6,215 nt of DNA from Bacteroidales bacterium UBA4347 (GTDB lineage: Bacteria; Bacteroidota; Bacteroidia; Bacteroidales; P3). Position numbers and translations under genes: made by a program. Shown piece after piece: positions 1 to 5,583 of the stretch. The notes beneath the pieces were generated by a model. That model searched no databases. It saw only the letters and a list, made by a program, of their open reading frames with translations, and had not been told where the DNA came from. Location: positions 1-6,215 of the forward strand of contig DGTB01000036.1 in the NCBI GenBank assembly GCA_002394185.1. The letters run 5' to 3'. Position 1 is the stretch's first letter. Each line of letters opens with the position of its first letter.

Positions 1-30
1 ATATGAGATATGCCGTATCAGGTACGTGTC

Positions 31-55
31 GGGTGGGTTTCGGGTGGGGGGAGGG
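31..55 (+). other. G-rich tract, putative G-quadruplex motif
   Basis: Five runs of three or more G lie within 25 bases (31-33, 35-37, 42-44, 46-51, 53-55), separated by loops of 1 to 4 bases. This fits the usual G3N1-7 quadruplex pattern on the + strand. The 9-mer TCGGGTGGG occurs twice, at 29-37 and 40-48, so the tract is also a short direct repeat. It lies about 70 bases before the flippase start, in a leader where I see no TAnnTTTG promoter and no supported gene. Quadruplex formation and any regulatory role are inference. Confidence 0.45.
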
Positions 56-122
56 ACGGCGTTTTTTACACAACGGACACAATAAAAGGCGGAAAATGGC
101 GTTAGAAGGAAAAAATCATAAA

Positions 123-1727
123 ATGGGAATAATAGCACGGCAGAGCATCAAAGGGGCAGTGGCCAACTATGTTGGGGTGGCCATCGGTTTCTTTGTCTCT
201 TTTTTCGTGCTGACGCGCTACCTGACGCAGGAGGAGATCGGCCTCACGCGCGTCATGGTCGACGCCGCCCTGCTCTTCTCCTCCCTCGCCCAGCTGGGCA
301 CCAACGCCAGCCTTGTGCGTTTCTTCCCGTGGTTCAAAACCCCCTCCCCCCTTCGGGGGACTCCCCCTTCGAAAGGGGGAGAGCGTGATGTTTTATTCCA
401 CTCCTCCCCTTCCCAAGGGGAGGTGCCCGAAGGGCGGAGGGGTAAAGAACCCTCTCAAGAGGGGATCCCCAACCACGGCATCTTCGGTCTCAGCGTGCTG
501 GTGCCGCTGGCGGGCTTCTGCCTGTTCGCATTGGCATTCCTCCTCTTCCGGGAACCCCTGCTGACGGTCTACGCCAAAAACTCGCCCCTGGTGGCCGACT
601 ACTTCTACCTCATCCCCATGCTGACCTTCTTCGCGCTGTACACCACCGTGTTCGAGACCAACGCCTCGGTGCTGCTGCGCATCACGGTGCCCAAACTGGT
701 GCGCGAAGTCGGCATACGCCTCTTCAACCTGGCGGCCTACCTGCTCTACGGCTACGACCTCATCTCGCTCGATGTCTTCGTGTGGCTCTTCTGCGGCAGC
801 TACGGTCTGGCCATGGTGCTCAACCTGATGTACCTGCGCAGCCTGGGCCGTATATCGTTCCGCATCGACCGCGGCTTCCTCGACCGCGGCAAGGTGCGCG
901 AGATGGCCCGCTACTCCCTCTTCATGACCGCCACGGTGCTCGCCGGCAACATACCCCTCTTCAACTCCCTCTTCCTCGGCGCCAAGGCGGGCCTGGCACT
1001 GACGGGCGTCTACACCATAGCGTCCTACATCGCCAACGTCGTCGAGGTGCCCTACCGCAGCCTCGGCGCCATCTCGCGCCCGGTGATAGCCACCGCCGTC
1101 AAGGAGGAGGACTGGGACGAGGTGAACCGCCTCGGCAAGCAGGTCAGCCTCCACCAGTTCATCGTCAGCGTCTCCATCCTCTACCTCATCTACATCAACC
1201 TCGACACCCTCTTCGCCCTCATCCCCAACGGCGCCGACTATGCCGCGGGCAAGAGCGTCGTCCTCATCCTCGGCCTGGCCAAGGTGGTCAATTCCTCCCT
1301 CTCCGTCTGCACCGACATCCTCAACTTCTCCAGGCACTACGCCTGGAGCCTCCTCTACATCGCCATCCTCACCCTCGCGGCCATCGGTCTCAACAGCGCC
1401 CTCATCGGCCCCGACGGTGCCATCGAGGGTGCCGCCAGCGCCACCCTCATCTCCTACCTGGCCTACTTCGCCCTCCTCATGCGCCACCTGTTCTGGAACG
1501 AGCGAAGAGTCAACGTCCTCACCTGGGGGCACCTCAAGATGGTGGCCATCATGACGGCCTTGGCGGCGCTCTACGTGGCATGGACCGCCATCGCCGAACC
1601 CGCCCTGGGCATGCACCCCCTCCTGGCCGCCGTGGTGCGCACCGCCATCCTCGGCGCCCTGCTGGCGGCAGCCATCCTGGGATGGAAGGTGTCGCCGACG
1701 GTGAACGCAATGGTAAAACGGCATTAA
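123..1727 (+). CDS. Polytopic membrane flippase, MATE/Wzx-type polysaccharide or lipid exporter
   Basis: This is a 534-residue inner-membrane protein resembling the polysaccharide biosynthesis/lipid flippase branch of the MATE superfamily (Wzx-like), which moves lipid-linked saccharides across the cytoplasmic membrane. About 14 hydrophobic segments are visible. They begin with ANYVGVAIGFFVSFFVL near residues 14-30 and end with a hydrophobic C-terminal pair. The N-terminal pattern MGIIARQSIKG, then LTRYLTQEEIGLTRV, then QLGTNASLVRFFP is the kind I associate with Bacteroidales flippases. I chose the ATG at 123 because the family-like sequence starts there; AGAAGGA at 104-110 is a distant, weak ribosome site. 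In-frame ATGs at 96 and 3 would add 9 or 40 non-membrane residues. Residues about 73-116 are a foreign-looking, Pro/Gly/Arg-rich insertion encoded by a repeat (see separate entry). Without it the length is about 490 residues, usual for the family. The next gene starts 24 nt downstream, so co-transcription is likely. The substrate cannot be read from the sequence. Confidence 0.85.
   Translation: MGIIARQSIKGAVANYVGVAIGFFVSFFVLTRYLTQEEIGLTRVMVDAALLFSSLAQLGTNASLVRFFPWFKTPSPLRGTPPSKGGERDVLFHSSPSQGEVPEGRRGKEPSQEGIPNHGIFGLSVLVPLAGFCLFALAFLLFREPLLTVYAKNSPLVADYFYLIPMLTFFALYTTVFETNASVLLRITVPKLVREVGIRLFNLAAYLLYGYDLISLDVFVWLFCGSYGLAMVLNLMYLRSLGRISFRIDRGFLDRGKVREMARYSLFMTATVLAGNIPLFNSLFLGAKAGLALTGVYTIASYIANVVEVPYRSLGAISRPVIATAVKEEDWDEVNRLGKQVSLHQFIVSVSILYLIYINLDTLFALIPNGADYAAGKSVVLILGLAKVVNSSLSVCTDILNFSRHYAWSLLYIAILTLAAIGLNSALIGPDGAIEGAASATLISYLAYFALLMRHLFWNERRVNVLTWGHLKMVAIMTALAALYVAWTAIAEPALGMHPLLAAVVRTAILGALLAAAILGWKVSPTVNAMVKRH
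341..470. repeat. Hairpin-rich palindromic repeat inserted in frame in the flippase gene
   Basis: This block consists of consecutive inverted repeats unlike the surrounding coding DNA. The stems are TCCCCC/GGGGGA (345-350 with 355-360), CTCCCCCTT/AAGGGGGAG (361-369 with 373-381, loop CGA), CCTCCCCTT/AAGGGGAGG (403-411 with 415-423, loop CCC), GCCC/GGGC (425-428 with 432-435) and CCCTC/GAGGG (450-454 with 459-463). The palindrome GGGGATCCCC sits at 461-470. The segment looks like the REP/MITE-like intergenic repeats of many Bacteroidetes genomes (CCTCCCCTT...AAGGGGAGG...GGGCGGAGGGG). It is read through in the flippase frame as about 44 residues, including TPSPLRGTPPSKGG and SPSQGEVPEGRRG, with no stop codon. 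It falls between predicted membrane segments 2 and 3. The exact ends are uncertain by several bases, and no convincing target-site duplication is visible. Confidence 0.75.
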
Positions 1728-1751
1728 ACACGAAAAAACGCTATTACAAAT

Positions 1752-4319
1752 ATGAAACGGTTATTATTGTTTTTGGCAGCAGCGTGGTGGGGGCTGACGG
1801 CGTGGGGCCAGGGAACGAACTCCGACTGTCCGGGGTTCAGGAATCCATCGAGTTTCAACACGGGTAGCTCCTACTACTACTGGACGGCGCGGGTGGGCGA
1901 GCGTACCTACTCGTTCGACAACCCGAACGACACCACGACGGGCTACCACATCATGAGCACCTGCACGTCGACAGCCGACATCTCGGGCCACGCAAACATC
2001 ACCAACGCGGCGCTGCATTCGGGCTCGGATTACAGCATTCAGAATTGCGGGCACACTTTCTTCGACGCCAACGATTCGCGCTTCCAGATTATCGGACCGA
2101 GCAATGCGGGCATCGACCAGTTCACGGTGGCGCCGGGGGGCGGCACCGGGATGCCGCGCATACCGCCAGGCTACACGCACAGTGTGCGCCTGGGCGACAT
2201 GCGCAACACAGGCCAAGCGCTGACAACCGACAACCTCAACCAAAACACGTCCAAGCGCGGAGCGGAGGCGCTGTTCTACACGATGTACGTCACACCGCTC
2301 AACTCTCTGCTGTTCATTAACTATGCCGTGGTGGCACGCCGTTTCAGCCACACCGCCTACGAAGCCGGAGAGTTCCTGATCAGGGTGGTGAAACAGAATG
2401 CCGACGGCACATGGCCCAACGCGCCAATCAACGACTCGATGTGGTACAAGGTGAGCGCACCGAACTTCAACGGTGCCGACCTGCCGCTGGGCTGGGAGGT
2501 CGGCGCCGGCGACGTGAACAACTGGCCCTGCACCTACGCCTACAAGCCGTGGGCCAAGGTGGGCATCAGCCTGACGCGCTACCTCTACGAGAACATCCGC
2601 ATCGAGATGTACACCTCGGACTGCATCTACAACGCCGACCCCATCTACGCCTACATCTGCGGCGACTTCCAGCCCATGAGCATCGACACGTCGGGCTGCG
2701 CCAGCGCGGAGAGCAACACCATCACCACGCTGAGCGCCCCGAGGGGCCTGCTGTCGTACCAGTGGTTCGTGGCCACCAGAGGCTTCGAACTGGAAATCTA
2801 CAACTCGTTCCACATGGACACCGTGTCGTTCCGCCCGGTGACGGAGGTGCTGGACAGCAACACCTACTCGCCCACGCTTTCCGACTTCGTGGTCACCGAG
2901 GGCCCCAACACTGGCGACACCATCCCGCAGCAGACCTTCATGTGCGTGATGACCTCGGCGCTGGACCCGCACAAGCCCATCAACTCGCGCGTCTACGCCA
3001 ACGTAACCAACAACAAGCCCACACCCTACGCCTCAGCTGTTTCCGACTGCAATCTGACGGTTCAGCTCACAGATGAGAGCGTCACCTACAACGAAAACAA
3101 CATCGACAACGATTCGACCCGCTGGATCATCTACAGCGACACCCTCTGCACCTCGGTGCTCGACACCCTCTGGGGACAACAGGTAAGCTACCGTTTCCCC
3201 ACCGATGGCTACTACAAGGTCTCCATGCGCGTCAAGGTCATGGGGCGCGATTGCGGCGCCTCGACCACCACCGTGGTGCGCGCCGTGCAGGCACATCCAC
3301 CCACCATCGAGCTGGCCGAGGATATCGTCTGCGAGGACGAACAAGCCGAAGTGCGCTGCACCTCGCAGTGCCACCTGCATAAGGAGTGGCACATCGGCGA
3401 CAGCATCCTGCGCTCCTCGTCCTCCAACCCCCTGGACACCATCCGCTGGTGGCCCGAGCTGGGTTCCACCAACATCACCCTCACCACCACCACCGCCGAC
3501 TCCCTCTGCCCCGCCACCGCCAACATCACCCTCACCGCCCTGGGCAACACCACCGTCACCTCCGACGCCCCCAACTCCATCCTCTGCCGCGGCGACTCCA
3601 CGCTGCTCACTGCCAGCGGCATCGCCGCTCCCGTCTGGTTCTCGACACCCTACGACAGCCTCCTGGGCGACGGCGGCGGCAGGGAGGCGGTCTACGTCTC
3701 GCCGCAGGTCACCACCACCTACATGGTGCAACCCTCGCAATCCACACGCTGCCTGCAGAACGCCTCGGCCATCACCATCGTCGTCCTCCCTTACCCCAAA
3801 CCCACCATCTGGACCTCGCGGCCCAACGTCGACATCACCAACCCCACCCTCACCATCGAGGACCGCTCGCCCTACAGCACCTCGTCGCGATGGCTCTTCA
3901 GCGACGGCCTCACCGCCACCGGCAACCACATCAGCCACACCTTCGGCACCTCCACCGACTCCGTCACCATCACCCTCGACGCCTGCAACGAGGAACGCTG
4001 CTGCGCCGACACCACCATCGCCCTGCCCGTCACCGTCACCACCTTCTGGCTGCCCAACACCTTCACCCCCGGCGAGGCCAACAACAACCGCTTCTCCTAC
4101 GCTTCCACCCTTGACATCCTCACCTTCGAACTCCACATCTACAACCGCAACGGCCTGCTGGTATACCACTCCACCGACCTCCACCCGCAATGGGACGGCA
4201 CCGACCTCTCCGGCAACCCCTGTCCCCAGGGAGCCTACGTCTATCACTACGCCTACACCGAAGCCACCGAGCCCGACCGCCTGCACCAGGGCCAGGGAAC
4301 CGTCACCCTGCTCCGATAA
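1752..4319 (+). CDS. Secreted multidomain PKD/Ig-like protein with T9SS type B C-terminal sorting domain
   Basis: This 855-residue exported protein is probably carried through the outer membrane by the type IX secretion system and kept at the surface or released. Residues 1-20 are a signal peptide (MKRLLLFLAAAWWGLTAWGQ, with cleavage likely near AWG/Q). Residues about 165-310 look like a beta-sandwich module: WAKVGISLTRYLYENIRIEM followed by T288-S-D-C291 resembles the jelly-roll segments seen in other Bacteroidetes secreted proteins. Residues about 425-515 are PKD-like (W458, then DGYYKV at 485-490). Residues about 517-680 hold Ig-like modules (LCRGDS at 611-616). A second PKD-like module includes W714-L-F-S-D-G719 and H729-T-F731. 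The CHU_C domain occupies residues 765-855. No catalytic motif is recognised, so an adhesin or structural role is inferred. The start is fixed by the signal peptide. The gene lies 24 nt after the flippase with no promoter box between them. Codon choice changes sharply near base 3030-3120. Confidence 0.85.
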   Translation: MKRLLLFLAAAWWGLTAWGQGTNSDCPGFRNPSSFNTGSSYYYWTARVGERTYSFDNPNDTTTGYHIMSTCTSTADISGHANITNAALHSGSDYSIQNCGHTFFDANDSRFQIIGPSNAGIDQFTVAPGGGTGMPRIPPGYTHSVRLGDMRNTGQALTTDNLNQNTSKRGAEALFYTMYVTPLNSLLFINYAVVARRFSHTAYEAGEFLIRVVKQNADGTWPNAPINDSMWYKVSAPNFNGADLPLGWEVGAGDVNNWPCTYAYKPWAKVGISLTRYLYENIRIEMYTSDCIYNADPIYAYICGDFQPMSIDTSGCASAESNTITTLSAPRGLLSYQWFVATRGFELEIYNSFHMDTVSFRPVTEVLDSNTYSPTLSDFVVTEGPNTGDTIPQQTFMCVMTSALDPHKPINSRVYANVTNNKPTPYASAVSDCNLTVQLTDESVTYNENNIDNDSTRWIIYSDTLCTSVLDTLWGQQVSYRFPTDGYYKVSMRVKVMGRDCGASTTTVVRAVQAHPPTIELAEDIVCEDEQAEVRCTSQCHLHKEWHIGDSILRSSSSNPLDTIRWWPELGSTNITLTTTTADSLCPATANITLTALGNTTVTSDAPNSILCRGDSTLLTASGIAAPVWFSTPYDSLLGDGGGREAVYVSPQVTTTYMVQPSQSTRCLQNASAITIVVLPYPKPTIWTSRPNVDITNPTLTIEDRSPYSTSSRWLFSDGLTATGNHISHTFGTSTDSVTITLDACNEERCCADTTIALPVTVTTFWLPNTFTPGEANNNRFSYASTLDILTFELHIYNRNGLLVYHSTDLHPQWDGTDLSGNPCPQGAYVYHYAYTEATEPDRLHQGQGTVTLLR
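4044..4316 (+). other. CHU_C / T9SS type B C-terminal sorting domain (within the secreted protein)
   Basis: Residues 765-855 carry the landmarks of the gliding-motility-associated C-terminal domain: LPNTFTP at 767-773, FELHIYNRNGLLVY at 792-805, WDGT at 814-817, PQGAYVY at 825-831, and the terminal GTVTLLR at 849-855. In known Bacteroidetes proteins this domain directs export by the type IX system, type B route. The usual Asn/Asp-rich NGDGxND segment after TFTP is replaced by GEANNNRF, a mild departure from the consensus. The domain ends exactly at the stop codon, as expected. Confidence 0.88.
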
Positions 4320-4330
4320 AACCAAAAAGA

Positions 4331-4400
4331 CTTAAAACTACCCACTATCTACTACCCACTACCCACTTAAAACTCAAAACTTGAAACTTAAAACTAAAAA
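4331..4400 (+). repeat. Heptanucleotide tandem array, ten copies of CTNNNNA
   Basis: Reading from 4331 in steps of seven gives CTTAAAA, CTACCCA, CTATCTA, CTACCCA, CTACCCA, CTTAAAA, CTCAAAA, CTTGAAA, CTTAAAA and CTAAAAA. All ten units begin with CT and end with A, with no insertion or deletion over 70 bases. Two sub-families are visible: a CTACCCA type (units 2-5) and a CTTAAAA type (units 1 and 6-10). The array fills most of the gap between the secreted-protein gene and prfA and runs into the prfA promoter. It resembles, in kind, the heptamer short tandemly repeated sequences described in cyanobacterial intergenic DNA; whether it recurs elsewhere in this genome cannot be seen here. Confidence 0.85.
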
Positions 4401-4415
4401 TTTTTCGTATCTTTG
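4381..4415 (+). promoter_or_regulatory. Bacteroidetes-type promoter of prfA
   Basis: TATCTTTG at 4408-4415 is an exact match to the Bacteroidetes primary sigma factor -7 consensus TAnnTTTG. A TTG at 4381-4383 could serve as the -33 element, but the 24-nt gap is slightly longer than usual, so the -33 assignment is weak. The intervening DNA is A/T-rich (AAAAATTTTT at 4396-4405). The -7 box ends only 8 nt before the prfA ATG, so transcription would begin about 0 to 5 nt before the start codon. The putative -33 element lies inside the last units of the heptamer array. Confidence 0.7.
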
Positions 4416-4423
4416 CACCCGTT

Positions 4424-5494
4424 ATGTTAGATAAATTAGAAGCCATATACGCTCGCTATCAGGAAATTGAGCAACAGATGAACGACCCGCAGGTCACTGC
4501 GGACATGAAACGCTACGTCAAACTCAGCAAGGACTACAAGGACCTGCAGCCCGTGGTCAAAGCCTACCACGAGTACAAGTCGCTGCTCGACACCATCGCC
4601 GAATGCCGCGACCTGCTGGAGAACGAGAAGGACCCCGAGCTGCGCGACATGGCCAAGGAGGAACTCGCCGCCAGCCAGGAGCGCCGCGAGAAGATGGAGG
4701 ACGACATCCGCATCCTCCTCATCCCCGCCGACCCCCAGGACTCCAAGAACGCCGTGGTCGAAATACGCGGCGGCACCGGCGGCGACGAGGCCTGCCTCTT
4801 CGCCGGCGACCTCTTCCGCATGTACACCCGCTTCTGCGAGAAGAAACACTGGAAGATTGAAGTCAACGACTTCAACGAGGGCACCTCCGGCGGCTACAAG
4901 GACATCTCCTTCACGGTGAGCGGCGACGGAGTATACGGACTCCTCAAGTACGAGAGCGGCGTGCACCGCGTGCAGCGCGTCCCCGCCACCGAGACGCAGG
5001 GCCGCATCCACACCTCCGCGGCAGGCGTCGTCGTGCTCCCCGAAGCCGAGGAGTTCGACGTCGAGCTTAACCCCGCCGACATCAAGAAGGAAATCTTCTG
5101 CGCCTCGGGCCCCGGCGGCCAGAGCGTCAACACCACCTACAGCGCCGTGCGCCTCACCCACGTGCCCACAGGTATCGTCGTCTCCATGCAGGACCAGAAA
5201 AGCCAGATCAAGAACATGGAGAAGGCCATGGCCCTGCTGCGCACACGCCTCTACGAGCGCGAGTACAACAAATACATGGAGGAAATGTCCAGCAAACGCA
5301 AAACCATGGTGGCCACCGGCGACCGCAGCGAGAAGGTGCGCACCTACAACTACCCCCAGAGCCGCGTCACCGACCACCGCATCGGCTGGTCCATGCACAA
5401 CCTCCCCGCCTTCATGGACGGCGACATCGAGGACTGCATCGAAGCCCTCCAGCTGGCCGAGAATGCCGAAAAACTGAAAGCGTCGGTGGGTTAA
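4424..5494 (+). CDS. prfA: Peptide chain release factor 1 (RF1)
   Basis: This 356-residue cytoplasmic protein recognises the stop codons UAA and UAG in the ribosomal A site and triggers hydrolysis of the peptidyl-tRNA ester. The length matches the family (about 360 residues in E. coli). Visible landmarks are the coiled N-terminal region (residues 1-100), RGGTGGDEA at 115-123, the stop-codon-reading tripeptide P187-A-T189, TQGRIHTSA at 191-199, the catalytic G231-G232-Q233 within SGPGGQSVNTTYSAVRLTH, and RTYNYPQSRVTDHRI at 306-320. PAT rather than SPF identifies RF1 and not RF2. The wording around GGQ is typical of Bacteroidales. The first ATG is preferred because LDKLEAIYARYQEIE aligns in character with the RF1 N-terminus. 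No Shine-Dalgarno sequence precedes it and the promoter is almost adjacent, so the transcript is probably leaderless. It is a single-copy essential gene in most bacteria and appears complete. Confidence 0.97.
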   Translation: MLDKLEAIYARYQEIEQQMNDPQVTADMKRYVKLSKDYKDLQPVVKAYHEYKSLLDTIAECRDLLENEKDPELRDMAKEELAASQERREKMEDDIRILLIPADPQDSKNAVVEIRGGTGGDEACLFAGDLFRMYTRFCEKKHWKIEVNDFNEGTSGGYKDISFTVSGDGVYGLLKYESGVHRVQRVPATETQGRIHTSAAGVVVLPEAEEFDVELNPADIKKEIFCASGPGGQSVNTTYSAVRLTHVPTGIVVSMQDQKSQIKNMEKAMALLRTRLYEREYNKYMEEMSSKRKTMVATGDRSEKVRTYNYPQSRVTDHRIGWSMHNLPAFMDGDIEDCIEALQLAENAEKLKASVG

Positions 5495-5538
5495 TCCCAC
5501 CAACGCTGCCCTCGGCAGCAATGCCCCCCGCCGCCGGG
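5481..5538 (+). terminator. Hairpin cluster across and after the prfA stop codon, possible terminator
   Basis: Three consecutive inverted repeats are visible. The first spans the prfA stop codon: stem 5481-5490 pairs with 5496-5505 (GGTGGG/CCCACC core extended by CGT/ACG, one mismatch), with the loop TTAAT holding TAA. The second is GCTGCC/GGCAGC (5505-5510 with 5514-5519, loop CTC). The third is short, CCCG/CGGG (5527-5530 with 5535-5538). No run of T follows, so this is not a classical intrinsic terminator. It may still limit read-through into the next gene or protect the prfA mRNA 3' end. The rest of the gap, to 5583, is A/C-rich with no TAnnTTTG box. Confidence 0.4.
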
Positions 5539-5583
5539 ATAAGATTCATTGAAAACACAGACCAAACCCAAAACCACAAAACA

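Noticed and set aside
3..122. An earlier flippase start at the ATG at 3 or at 96.
   Set aside because: The extra residues are not family-like; the first 31 codons cross the G-rich tract, and the recognisable N-terminus begins at 123. The ATG at 96 cannot be completely excluded.
338..474. AACC at 338-341 and 471-474 as a target-site duplication of the inserted repeat.
   Set aside because: The copies are 133 bases apart, which is not a multiple of three and would imply a frame change on insertion. Four bases recur easily by chance.
123..1727. Flippase as a pseudogene because of the internal repeat.
   Set aside because: The frame is open from start to stop, membrane segments are intact on both sides, and the insert falls in a loop.
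1728..1751. A separate promoter for the secreted-protein gene in the 24-nt gap.
   Set aside because: There is no TAnnTTTG match in the gap or just before it, so co-transcription with the flippase is simpler.
782..1867. Long + strand alternative frames inside the flippase and secreted-protein genes (for example 782-1867, 3205-4335, 3386-4114).
   Set aside because: The products are Pro/Arg/Ser/His-rich strings typical of frame-shifted GC-rich DNA, and the overlapping frames encode recognisable proteins.
4320..4335. An intrinsic terminator after the secreted-protein gene.
   Set aside because: No stem-loop with a following T-run is present between the stop codon and the heptamer array.
4331..4400. 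Repeat array before prfA as a CRISPR.
   Set aside because: The units are 7 bp with no spacers and no cas genes nearby; it is a tandem microrepeat.
393..5521. Long minus-strand open frames opposite the three main genes (393-1724, 1764-2972, 3033-4325, 4436-5521).
   Set aside because: They are mirror images of GC-rich coding genes that rarely use TTA, CTA or TCA codons, so stops are missing by chance. Their translations are low-complexity (rich in Gly, Val, Glu, His, Asp) and show no domain.
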